Positions 17,810 to 25,065 of a stretch of 41,285 nucleotides of DNA are shown in pieces. Below the pieces are notes generated by a model. The model did no database searches, had not been told where the DNA came from, and saw only the letters and a list, made by a program, of their open reading frames with translations. A program made the position numbers and the translations under genes. Each line of letters opens with the position of its first letter. The stretch's first letter is position 1. Location: NCBI GenBank assembly GCA_900538385.1, contig UWSO01000020.1:1-41285 (forward strand). The letters run 5' to 3'. The DNA comes from an uncultured Porphyromonas sp. (GTDB taxonomy: Bacteria; Bacteroidota; Bacteroidia; Bacteroidales; Porphyromonadaceae).

Positions 17810-17892
17810 TGGGCAGTGATGGATTCGAACCACCGTAGGCTTACGCCAGCTGAGTTACAGTCAGCCCCATTTGGCCACTCTGGTAACTGCCC
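17810..17892 (-). tRNA. trnY: tRNA-Tyr (anticodon GTA)
   Basis: An 83-nt class II tRNA with a long variable arm. Acceptor GGGCAGT pairs with ACTGCCC, the anticodon arm is GCTGA-CTGTAAC-TCAGC with anticodon GTA, the T loop is GTTCGAATC, and the discriminator is A. CCA is not encoded. It is the first RNA in the tRNA-tuf transcript. Confidence 0.95.
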
Positions 17893-17966
17893 AATCGCTA
17901 CTTTAGTTTGTGTAGCCTAGACGTTCCTCACGCTTGAGAGAGATGGATGGCATCACAAACTGAGTG

Positions 17967-17998
17967 CAAATGTACGAACTATTTTGGAAATACCAAAA
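17967..17998 (-). promoter_or_regulatory. Promoter of the tRNA-Tyr/tRNA-Thr/tuf transcript
   Basis: The minus strand has TACATTTGC (-7 box, complement of 17967-17974) with TTG upstream (17994-17996) in TTTTGG, 22 bases start to start. This fits the Bacteroidetes primary sigma-factor consensus. The predicted start is about 70 bases before tRNA-Tyr. No other good promoter was seen between here and rpoC, although internal ones may exist. Confidence 0.65.
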
Positions 17999-18042
17999 CT
18001 TTCGGGCGACTTTCTTACTCAGAGGGACTAAAGGGCATGTGC

Positions 18043-18121
18043 GTAGTAGGTAGTGGATGGTGACATCTTCCTCTGATCTCTGATCAGCTCTAGTGATACA
18101 CGACTACCCACTACCTACTAC
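18043..18121 (-). terminator. Hairpin after the recombinase-HPF gene
   Basis: GTAGTAGGTAGTGG (18043-18056) is perfectly complementary to CCACTACCTACTAC (18108-18121) with a 51-base loop. It begins 8 bases after the stop of the gene on the minus strand. It lacks a U-run, so termination is likely but not certain. Confidence 0.55.
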
Positions 18122-18128
18122 CTACTAA

Positions 18129-19352
18129 CTATTTATTTGCTTTAGCGCGATCTATCTGGCGCTTGAGTGCATCGATAGCCTCGTCGATAGCCTCTTCAAA
18201 GGAAGCTGCTCCCTTCTCAGCGTAGTGATCATATCCTGGCACTATTAGACGGATAGCAGCTATCTTGCCTTGGGTAGCGTTGGACTTGTCTAGTCGCAGG
18301 GTGACCTCAGCCTTGCTAATGGTGTCGTCAAAGCGTGCGAGACGATCGATCTTCTTTTTTGCAAACTCTTGGAGTGCCTCGCTGGCATCAAACTGTAGAG
18401 ACTGGATGTGTACGTTAATCATAGGTGATACTGAACTTTGTGCTCTAGGGTGAGCGTGATACAATTGTTTGAGCTGCTCGAAGGAGGTGTGGGTGTATCT
18501 AGTGGTTGTATCTAGATTGCTATGTCCTAGTAGCTCTTTGATGGAGGTGATTGGAGCTCCAGCATTGAGCATCTCAGTGGCAAAGGAGTGTCTCAGCGTG
18601 TGAGCTCCTCTGCGTGGCAATCCCGGCACTGCATCGAGCGCTTTGTGGACCACTTGATAGACGTCGGCTCCTGAGAGCGGTCTGCACTTCAAAGTAACAA
18701 AAAAATAACGAGACTGACCCACTTTTCGCTTCTTCAATGTGAGATAAGCGTCCATTTGCTTCTTTAGCGCCTCTCCGAAGGGGACTATGCGCTCTTTACG
18801 TCCCTTACCCACCACACGCAGCGACATGGATTTGAGATCTACTTGCTGCGTCTCCAGACTAGCCACCTCAGCACGGCGTAACCCTGTTTGATAGATAGTC
18901 TCTATGATGAGTCGATTGCGCACTGCGAGAAAGTCCTTTGGGTCAGTCGAGATCGTCTCTAATGCCTCCTCTATCTGGGCTTGTGTGAGGAAGGAGGGGA
19001 GTGTGTGCTCTCGCTTGGGGCCTCGCAGATAGCGGGTAGGATTACTGTCGATGAGTCCCCGTAGCTGGAGATACTTGTAGAAGGACTTGACGGCGCTTAG
19101 ATTCTTGTTAACCGTCGTACTGGTCAGCTCATCGTCCATCTGCTGCATGATCCAGTTACGTACGAGATCGCGGTCTGCATCACTAGGACTCCACTCATCA
19201 CTAGCCAGCTCTAGAGCAGACTCCATATAGGACTTGATGGCGGGTCGGTAGGTGGTGAGGGTGAGTGGAGAGGCGTTGCGCTCTAGTCGCAGGTACTCCA
19301 TAAAGGACTCCAGAGTCTGCTGTAGCTCTTCGGTCAGCGTGATATGATCCAT
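18129..19352 (-). CDS. XerC/XerD-type tyrosine recombinase fused to ribosome hibernation factor HPF
   Basis: One open frame of 407 residues holds two unrelated proteins. Residues 1 to about 304 are a complete tyrosine recombinase: an N-terminal core-binding (SAM-like) domain (LERNASPLTLTTYRPAIKSY), then the catalytic residues in TGLRRAEVASLE (Arg), HTLRHSFATEMLNAG (His-x-x-Arg), LGHSNLDTT (His) and TRYTH (Tyr nucleophile). It ends in LYHAHPRA, where XerC/D proteins normally stop. A six-residue linker QSSVSP leads to Met311 and a full short-form HPF/YfiA domain (MINVHIQSLQFDASEALQEF to the end, 97 residues), which inactivates 70S ribosomes in stationary phase. I checked the junction base by base: no stop intervenes. 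The HPF ATG (18420-18422) could also be an internal start. The two genes are neighbours in related bacteria as far as I recall, so the fusion probably arose by loss of a stop. Confidence 0.88.
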   Translation of the reverse strand: MDHITLTEELQQTLESFMEYLRLERNASPLTLTTYRPAIKSYMESALELASDEWSPSDADRDLVRNWIMQQMDDELTSTTVNKNLSAVKSFYKYLQLRGLIDSNPTRYLRGPKREHTLPSFLTQAQIEEALETISTDPKDFLAVRNRLIIETIYQTGLRRAEVASLETQQVDLKSMSLRVVGKGRKERIVPFGEALKKQMDAYLTLKKRKVGQSRYFFVTLKCRPLSGADVYQVVHKALDAVPGLPRRGAHTLRHSFATEMLNAGAPITSIKELLGHSNLDTTTRYTHTSFEQLKQLYHAHPRAQSSVSPMINVHIQSLQFDASEALQEFAKKKIDRLARFDDTISKAEVTLRLDKSNATQGKIAAIRLIVPGYDHYAEKGAASFEEAIDEAIDALKRQIDRAKANK

Positions 19353-19414
19353 ACGATTGTGGCTATATTATATGGAGACTAAATGTTCAGACTACGTATT
19401 ATTTCCTCTAGAAT

Positions 19415-20080
19415 CTACAGCAAGGGGTTGGGGCGACTTTTGCCGTTACGCATGAAGTAGATCTCGACACCTGGATCTTGCCCGCGAAGCCCTGTGACTC
19501 GCTCCTTGAAGGCATCATACAGAATCTCTATATTGCCTACTCCCCTGATGAGGTTAGAGAAGGAGTCGTACTTGATGTCGTAGCCTCCGATCCGTCTGAT
19601 GCGGTCGGAAAACATTTCGTAGTCTATATCGCAGGCTCCCACCCGCTCCAGTCGACTCGAGAGTATATGATACTTAAACTCGTAGGGCCCGAATTGGGTC
19701 ACACGGTCGGAAAAAGGCTCGTACTTCACTTGCCACCCATAGGGGATCTGATAGACTCCCTCACGATAGGAGTAAGCGGGCTGTCCCTTCGTGTCATAGA
19801 CGATGACATCCTCGAGTTGACCATCACGCAGAACGAAGAGCAGCTTTCTACGCAGTATGATGCCGATTCGCTTGCCTGAGACTCCAGCTCCAATGGGTGT
19901 CGAAGGCTCCTGGTAGGCATATGGGTTGGGCTGCCTACTGATATATTCCCAAGTGCCATTGGGGTAGAGCATCACTTCATCGCCATCGCTCGTGATGGCG
20001 CGTACCTGTGCTATGGTGTAGGTCGCCCCCAAGAGTAGCAGGAGCTGTAGGAGTAAGGCTTTTAAGGTAAAGTGCTGCAT
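19415..20080 (-). CDS. Secreted protein with five tandem 17-residue repeats
   Basis: 221 residues with a signal peptide (hydrophobic 7-22, cleavage after about TIAQ). After a short domain with DGDEVMLYPNGTWEYI, common in Bacteroidetes periplasmic proteins, residues 119-203 form five back-to-back units of exactly 17 residues: KYEPFSDRVTQFGPYEF, KYHILSSRLERVGACDI, DYEMFSDRIRRIGGYDI, KYDSFSNLIRGVGNIEI, and a more divergent fifth, LYDAFKERVTGLRGQDP. The pattern (Tyr at 2, Phe/Leu at 5, Arg at 8, Val/Ile at 9 and 12, Gly at 13, Ile at 17) suggests a repetitive beta-hairpin solenoid. A -7 box TACCTTTG lies at 20107-20114. The function is unknown; binding of a surface ligand or a partner protein is only a guess. 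Confidence 0.85.
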   Translation of the reverse strand: MQHFTLKALLLQLLLLLGATYTIAQVRAITSDGDEVMLYPNGTWEYISRQPNPYAYQEPSTPIGAGVSGKRIGIILRRKLLFVLRDGQLEDVIVYDTKGQPAYSYREGVYQIPYGWQVKYEPFSDRVTQFGPYEFKYHILSSRLERVGACDIDYEMFSDRIRRIGGYDIKYDSFSNLIRGVGNIEILYDAFKERVTGLRGQDPGVEIYFMRNGKSRPNPLL

Positions 20081-20106
20081 AGTCGTAGTGCTCTAGATGT
20101 TGTACA

Positions 20107-20114
20107 CAAAGGTA
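20107..20114 (-). promoter_or_regulatory. -7 box of the 17-residue-repeat gene
   Basis: TACCTTTG on the minus strand, 27 bases before the ATG. The predicted leader is about 20 bases. A TTG occurs at a shorter than usual distance upstream. Confidence 0.5.
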
Positions 20115-20293
20115 GTAAAATAGGACCAACGAGTAGAAAGTCTCCATTCGATCTAGGCTCCGTAATGCACTCAGGAAACGTGCACTTCTACAGCGAACTG
20201 CACATCACAGGATATACGTCCCAGGTTTCTCGTCGGTTCTGATGGCTTCGATTGTTCTGATTCTCCAAACAATTCACTGAAAAGAAATCTCCA

Positions 20294-20412
20294 CGGAGGA
20301 ATTTCCCCAATAGCTCCCGAGGAAATAAAAATTCTCCACGGAGGTAAGAGAAATTTCTTCGGAAGAATCAAACGATACTTCGGAAGAATCAAATGATAAG
20401 TCCGAAGAATTT
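20294..20412 (+). repeat. Dispersed intergenic repeat, copy 2 (two 21-bp units)
   Basis: Same orientation as copy 1. It has GGAATTTCCCCAATAGCTCC, then two units ending AATGATAAGTCCG, enclosed by TTCTTCGGA (20355-20363) and TCCGAAGAA (20401-20409). Extra copies of the small dyad TCTCCACGGAGG precede and interrupt it. It lies in the divergent gap between the 17-residue-repeat gene and the HD phosphodiesterase gene; the 20081-20540 gap otherwise holds only the orphan terminator. Confidence 0.8.
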
Positions 20413-20430
20413 TTTTGTTCTTCCTTGGAA

Positions 20431-20472
20431 AACAAAAAATAGCCCCAGAGAAAAGTCCTTTTCTCAGGGGCT
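20431..20472 (-). terminator. Intrinsic terminator on the minus strand with no gene upstream
   Basis: AGCCCCAGAGAAAA (20441-20454) pairs with TTTTCTCAGGGGCT (20459-20472) with one mismatch, around loop GTCC. Read leftward it is followed at once by ATTTTTTGTTTT, a textbook U-run. Rightward there is no U-run. The only annotated gene to its right runs the other way, so it would end an unannotated minus-strand RNA or be a remnant. Confidence 0.7.
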
Positions 20473-20540
20473 GAGAGCTGAAGTTTGAAAGATATTAAGT
20501 TCTGTCCGACAGTTTGGGCCCGATGTTGACCCCAAAAACA

Positions 20541-20567
20541 TTGCAGTCAGATAAATGAGTACCTTTG
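20541..20567 (+). promoter_or_regulatory. Promoter of the HD phosphodiesterase gene
   Basis: TTG (20541-20543) and TACCTTTG (20560-20567), 19 bases start to start, match the Bacteroidetes -33/-7 pattern very well. The predicted start near 20573 rules out the upstream in-frame ATG at 20555 and leaves a leader of about 48 bases to the ATG at 20621. Confidence 0.75.
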
Positions 20568-20620
20568 CGGTAGGATTGCCACGAGGGGGAGTAGCTCCCT
20601 CCACATTAGTATACAAGACT

Positions 20621-22672
20621 ATGACACAGTTCAAGACGACACACCTATATGCCCTGCTGACCTTTGTCCTTTTAGCATTGGTTATCACTCTGCTCTCGCC
20701 TCATGACGAGGAGACCTTTCAGTACCAAGTGGTAGAGGGTAAGCCGTGGATGGGGGAGGAGCTGCTGGTAGCACCTTTTACCTTCCCGATCTACAAGTCG
20801 GATGAGATGATACAGCGGGAGCGTGACAGCGTACGCCAGACGATTTTGCCTTACTATCAGATCGATACGATCACGGGGAGTAAGATGCTACGCAAGTGGG
20901 ACGATGATTGGAGTGCCAAGTGGAGCCGTGAGGTGACGGACGACGCTTACTACTTTTACATGCGTGACTACCTCAGGGATCTCTATCGTAATGGAATCAT
21001 AGAGGAGGAGATAGCCTCTAAGCTAAGGCAGGAGGATGTGCTGGAGGTCAAGCTCCTGAGCGCAGATCAGGTGAGCCGTCTGACGCCTGCGACGCTCTTC
21101 TCGACCCCTATGGAGGCGTATCAGCAAGCTACCGAAAGGTTGCCTCAGGGGATGAGTAAGTCTATCGTACGGAAGTTTGACCCGAGTAAGTATATCGAGG
21201 TCAATGTCTATCCGAACGAGGCTAAGACACAGCAGGTGATCGATGATGAGCTACGTAATCTCTCTAAGTCTATGGGGGTGGTCCAAAAGGGAGAGCGCAT
21301 CATCGGTAAGGGAGAGATCGTGAGTTCACAGCAGTACGATATCCTGCAGTCACTGCGTCGCGTCACGGAGGAGCAGCGAGACAGTAACCTACGGCAGGTA
21401 TTGCCGATGAGTGTGGGGACTTTCTTGATTATAGCTTCGCTACTGCTGGGGCTCTGGTTCTTCCTCTTCTACTACCGGCCGAAGATTGTCAAGGAGTATA
21501 AGAACACGCTCTTCCTCTCACTGCTGATCCTCATCTATGCGGTCCTGACGATTATCTTCGCTCGTAATGAATTGGGAGCGTGGGTCTATGCGATCCCGTT
21601 TGTGTCGGTAGCGATACTGGTGCGCACCTTCTTTGAGTCTCGTACGGCGATCTACGTCTTTCTCATCACGGTGCTGATCTGTGCGCTCTATGTCTCATTT
21701 CCGCTGGAGTTTGTCGTGATACAGTTTGTCGCTGGTATGGTCGCGGTCTTTAGCCTTCGGTCGCTCTCCTCACGGGCACAGATCATCCGTGCCACCTTCC
21801 TCATCTTCGTAATATATAATGTGATGACCTGTAGCTACTCGTTGATGACGGGAGGCATGCTGGGCAGTAATGACTTGAGCAATCTGCTTTACTTCTCCTT
21901 CAACCTGATCTTCAATATGTTTAGCTACCTGCTCATCTACCTCATCGAGAGGACCTTTGGCTATGTCTCGAACATAACGCTCGTGGAGCTAAGCGACGTG
22001 AACCGACCTCTGCCACGGCAGCTCTCGGAGCAGGCTCCTGGCACCTTCCAGCACTCGATGCAGATGGCTCTCCTGGCGAGCGAAGCGGCTACCGCTATCG
22101 GTGCTGATGCCCGCCTCGTACGTGCTGGCGCACTATACCACGACATAGGTAAAATGCGCAATGCGGCATACTTTACGGAGAATCAAGGTGCGATCAATCC
22201 ACACGATCAGCTCTCCCCGACGGAGAGCGCTGCTGTCATCATCAAGCATGTGACGGACGGGCTGGCTATGGCGCAAAAGTACAACCTTCCGCAGGCGATC
22301 CAAGACTTCATCCGGATGCACCATGGACGAGGCATAACGAAGTACTTCTACAATCAGTATTGCAACGAGCATCCCGACGAGACGGTTGATGTGGATAAGT
22401 TTACCTATCCCGGACCCAATCCGAATACTAAGGAGACTGGTATCCTAATGATGGCGGACGCTATAGAGGCAAGTAGTCGCAGTCTCAAGGATCTCAGCAA
22501 GGAGACCTTGATAGCACATGTCAATAAGATCATTGACTCAATCGTCGCCGATGGACTGCTCAACAATACTCCTCTGACCTTTAGGGATATTCAGACCATC
22601 AAGGATATTTTTGCAGAGAAGCTCGCCACCATCTACCACTCACGCATTGCTTACCCAGAACTCAAGCGATGA
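20621..22672 (+). CDS. 7TMR-HD family membrane phosphodiesterase (PgpH/YqfF type)
   Basis: 683 residues from ATG 20621 (MTQFKTTHLYALLTF); the longer frame overlaps the promoter. The order of parts is a first membrane span (about 8-26), a long extracytoplasmic domain (about 30-265), then a block of about seven membrane spans (about 268-455, beginning VGTFLIIASLLLGLWFFLFY), and a cytoplasmic HD hydrolase domain with ALYHDIGKM (His507-Asp508), HVTDG and MHHG. This is the build of the YqfF/PgpH family, which hydrolyses cyclic di-AMP in Listeria and Bacillus; the same activity here is inferred. In many Bacteroidetes such proteins are simply called HDIG domain proteins. The stop codon overlaps the aroK start (ATGA), so the two are translationally coupled. 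Confidence 0.88.
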   Translation: MTQFKTTHLYALLTFVLLALVITLLSPHDEETFQYQVVEGKPWMGEELLVAPFTFPIYKSDEMIQRERDSVRQTILPYYQIDTITGSKMLRKWDDDWSAKWSREVTDDAYYFYMRDYLRDLYRNGIIEEEIASKLRQEDVLEVKLLSADQVSRLTPATLFSTPMEAYQQATERLPQGMSKSIVRKFDPSKYIEVNVYPNEAKTQQVIDDELRNLSKSMGVVQKGERIIGKGEIVSSQQYDILQSLRRVTEEQRDSNLRQVLPMSVGTFLIIASLLLGLWFFLFYYRPKIVKEYKNTLFLSLLILIYAVLTIIFARNELGAWVYAIPFVSVAILVRTFFESRTAIYVFLITVLICALYVSFPLEFVVIQFVAGMVAVFSLRSLSSRAQIIRATFLIFVIYNVMTCSYSLMTGGMLGSNDLSNLLYFSFNLIFNMFSYLLIYLIERTFGYVSNITLVELSDVNRPLPRQLSEQAPGTFQHSMQMALLASEAATAIGADARLVRAGALYHDIGKMRNAAYFTENQGAINPHDQLSPTESAAVIIKHVTDGLAMAQKYNLPQAIQDFIRMHHGRGITKYFYNQYCNEHPDETVDVDKFTYPGPNPNTKETGILMMADAIEASSRSLKDLSKETLIAHVNKIIDSIVADGLLNNTPLTFRDIQTIKDIFAEKLATIYHSRIAYPELKR

Positions 22673-23205
22673 CCCTCTACCTGGTAGGCTATATGAGTGC
22701 TGGCAAAAGCACCGTCGGTCGCACGCTGGCGGAGCTGCTCGGCTATGAGTTTGTAGATACAGACATTTATATCGAGAGTCGTTTTCGTCAGCGGGTGTCA
22801 GACCTCTTTCGGCTGCACGGCGAGGAGTACTTTCGCCAGAAGGAGCGAATGATCCTGGAGGAGATCGCCGGGCTCCCCGATGCGGTCATCGCTACGGGCG
22901 GAGGCTTGCCTATCTACCATGACAACATGGACCTCCTCTTAGAGAGTGGCACCGTGCTGTACCTACGTTATAGCAGTGAGGTGCTAGCTCAGAGACTGGA
23001 GCTGACGAAGCGTACCCGTCCCTCGGTGGCGCACCTCTCGGGCGAGCCACTACGACAACATGTCGAGGAGGCGATGCGCCTCCGTGAGCCGATCTACAGC
23101 CGTGCGCATCAGATCATCGACATGGAGGCTCTCGCCACTCGCGGCATCTCCTCAGAGGCTAAGATAGCCGGCTGGATCGCCCAGCAACTACCCCCTGCCG
23201 AGTGA
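22669..23205 (+). CDS. aroK: Shikimate kinase
   Basis: 178 residues. The P-loop GYMSAGKST (7-15) is followed by FVDTDIYIE (Asp residues for magnesium and shikimate), the shikimate-binding arginine in GEEYFRQKE, and ATGGGLP. The lid segment is RTRPSV. It phosphorylates shikimate in the chorismate pathway. The start overlaps the upstream stop by four bases. No other aromatic pathway gene is nearby, so the pairing with the phosphodiesterase looks like operon sharing rather than function. Confidence 0.93.
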   Translation: MTLYLVGYMSAGKSTVGRTLAELLGYEFVDTDIYIESRFRQRVSDLFRLHGEEYFRQKERMILEEIAGLPDAVIATGGGLPIYHDNMDLLLESGTVLYLRYSSEVLAQRLELTKRTRPSVAHLSGEPLRQHVEEAMRLREPIYSRAHQIIDMEALATRGISSEAKIAGWIAQQLPPAE

Positions 23206-23302
23206 AGCGTTTCCCCGACACTTCCGAAGGATTTGTTCCTATTAAATAGATATTGCTGGGTGGTAAAGTTTTCAAGGCAGGGTGTGATGTCGCTCATTTT
23301 AG

Positions 23303-23310
23303 TACCTTTG
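23303..23310 (+). promoter_or_regulatory. -7 box immediately before the sigma-54-type activator
   Basis: TACCTTTG ends five bases before the ATG at 23316. Transcription normally starts a few bases after this box, so the mRNA may have no leader at all. No clear -33 TTG was found. Confidence 0.5.
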
Positions 23311-23315
23311 TGCCT

Positions 23316-24557
23316 ATGAACGTGGATCTACAACAGGTGATGCAGCGCTTTGGTATCGTGGGACGCAATCCGAGCTTCCTACGAGCGATCGAGACGGCCG
23401 TACAGGTCGCCCCGACAGACCTGTCTGTGTTGGTGACTGGCGAGAGCGGTGTCGGCAAGGAGTTCTTCCCAAAGATTATACACGCCTACAGCCTCCGCAA
23501 GCATCAAGGCTATGTGGCGGTCAACTGCGGCGCTATCCCTGAGGGTACAATCGACTCAGAGCTCTTCGGACACCGCAAGGGCTCCTTCACGGGTGCTATC
23601 TCTGACCGCAAGGGTTACTTTGAGGAGGCGGACGGCGGTACCATCTTCCTCGATGAGGTGGGGGAGCTGCCACTTGCTACGCAGGCTCGCTTGCTCCGTG
23701 TGCTAGAGTCGGGAGAGTTTATCCCCGTAGGTGCCAGCAAGCCCCTCAAGACCGATGTACGAGTGGTTGCTGCAACCAATGTCAATATACAGGAGGCGAT
23801 CGCTCGTGGACGCTTTCGCGAAGACCTCTACTATCGTCTCAGTACGGTACCGATCGTAGTGCCTCCGCTACGTAAGCGACAGGAGGATATAGTGCTGCTC
23901 TTCAAACTCTTTGCTTCGCTCAGCGCAGAGAAGAACCAGATCCCGATGCTGGAGATCACGCCCGAAGCGGAGGAGCTGTTACGACGCTATCCTTGGCCAG
24001 GGAATATACGCGAACTGCGCAACTTGACAGACCGTATCAGCATCTTAGAGTACGACCGTCATCTGACGGCTGAAGACCTTCGAGGCTACCTGCCTGAGAG
24101 GACACCTGAGCTGAGTACCTCGCTGGTTCCAGTGGAGCGCCAGTCGGAGGAGCGTAGCTTTGCCAATGAGCGGGAGATACTTTACCAGGTGCTTTTCGAC
24201 ATGAAGCGAGACATCACCTCGCTCAAGCAGACTATCGCCACGATGCGTCAGGAGCCTCACTATGAGCCGATCCATACGACGCTTGTACCTGCCGAGATGG
24301 AACCCATGCACACAGAGGCCGAGGAGGTGACTGAGCCGGATTCAGAGCCTTACCTAGAGCCTCACAAGGAGTTTATAGAAGCACCCGTAGAGGAGCCACT
24401 TTTGCCCGACAAGCCGATGACCATCGACGAGGCTGAGCGCATACTGATCATGCGTGCCTTGGAGCGACACGGGGGCAATAAAACAGAAGCTGCTGAGGAG
24501 CTAAACATATCTCCACGCACGCTATATCGTAAACTGCGAAGCTATGGTGAGGAGTAG
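23316..24557 (+). CDS. Sigma-54-dependent transcriptional activator (no receiver domain)
   Basis: 413 residues from ATG 23316; the longer frame from 23253 overlaps the promoter. The AAA+ domain begins almost at the N-terminus: Walker A GESGVGKE (42-49), the sigma-54 contact loop GSFTGA (89-94, Ser for the usual Ala), Walker B GTIFLDEVGELP and the arginine-finger region. A linker rich in Glu and Pro (about 290-360) follows, then a Fis-type helix-turn-helix at the C-terminus (GGNKTEAAEELNISPRTLYRK). There is no response-regulator or GAF domain, so activity must be controlled otherwise, for example by a partner or by expression. Its stop overlaps lptE by 14 bases. Targets are unknown; I could not check the window for a convincing -24/-12 promoter. 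Confidence 0.9.
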   Translation: MNVDLQQVMQRFGIVGRNPSFLRAIETAVQVAPTDLSVLVTGESGVGKEFFPKIIHAYSLRKHQGYVAVNCGAIPEGTIDSELFGHRKGSFTGAISDRKGYFEEADGGTIFLDEVGELPLATQARLLRVLESGEFIPVGASKPLKTDVRVVAATNVNIQEAIARGRFREDLYYRLSTVPIVVPPLRKRQEDIVLLFKLFASLSAEKNQIPMLEITPEAEELLRRYPWPGNIRELRNLTDRISILEYDRHLTAEDLRGYLPERTPELSTSLVPVERQSEERSFANEREILYQVLFDMKRDITSLKQTIATMRQEPHYEPIHTTLVPAEMEPMHTEAEEVTEPDSEPYLEPHKEFIEAPVEEPLLPDKPMTIDEAERILIMRALERHGGNKTEAAEELNISPRTLYRKLRSYGEE

Positions 24558-25065
24558 GTTACTATATATAGTAGGTGTCGTGATGCTCCTAATGATCGGG
24601 ACGAGTTGCTCGATCAGCTATAAGTTCAACGGGGCCACGATCGACTATACACGTATCAAGACGGTCACCATCGAGGACTTTCCCAATCAAGCTCCGCTGG
24701 TCTATCCGCCCTTGTCGCAGATGTTTTCAGAGCGACTACGGGAGCAGTTCCGTCGCAATACACGTCTTGAGCCTGTCGATGCCAATGGAGATCTGATCCT
24801 CGAGGGCGCCATCGTCGGTTACGAGTTGACCCCTATGGCTATGCAGGAAGATGCGCTCTCAGCGATGACACGCTTTACGATCACAGTCCGCGTCTCTTAC
24901 ACCAACATGGTGGAGGAGAAAAAGAGCTTCTCGGGGCGCACCTTTACCTCCTCGCAAGAGTTTGACAGCAACAACCTCTTTTCAGACATTCAGGAGGGAC
25001 TAGCTAATGAGCTGATCGATGACCTTGTCAAGCAAATCTTTAACGCCACAGTAGAGGACTGGTAG
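24544..25065 (+). CDS. lptE: LptE-like outer-membrane lipoprotein
   Basis: 173 residues. The signal ends in a lipobox (MIGTSC, lipidated Cys22). The body (IEDFPNQAPLVYPPLSQMF, then a mixed alpha/beta domain ending LIDDLVKQIFNA) matches the LptE family of Bacteroidetes, which plugs the LptD barrel and helps insert lipopolysaccharide. Its start lies inside the end of the activator gene (14-base overlap), and it is followed by a one-base overlap with the next gene, so this is a tight operon. Assignment rests on overall pattern and context rather than on one diagnostic motif. Confidence 0.8.
   Translation: MVRSRLLYIVGVVMLLMIGTSCSISYKFNGATIDYTRIKTVTIEDFPNQAPLVYPPLSQMFSERLREQFRRNTRLEPVDANGDLILEGAIVGYELTPMAMQEDALSAMTRFTITVRVSYTNMVEEKKSFSGRTFTSSQEFDSNNLFSDIQEGLANELIDDLVKQIFNATVEDW

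Noticed and set aside
20464..20688. A 74-codon minus-strand frame ending just at the orphan terminator.
   Set aside because: It overlaps the promoter and start of the HD phosphodiesterase gene and its protein matches nothing I know; I keep the terminator as the finding but not the frame as a gene.
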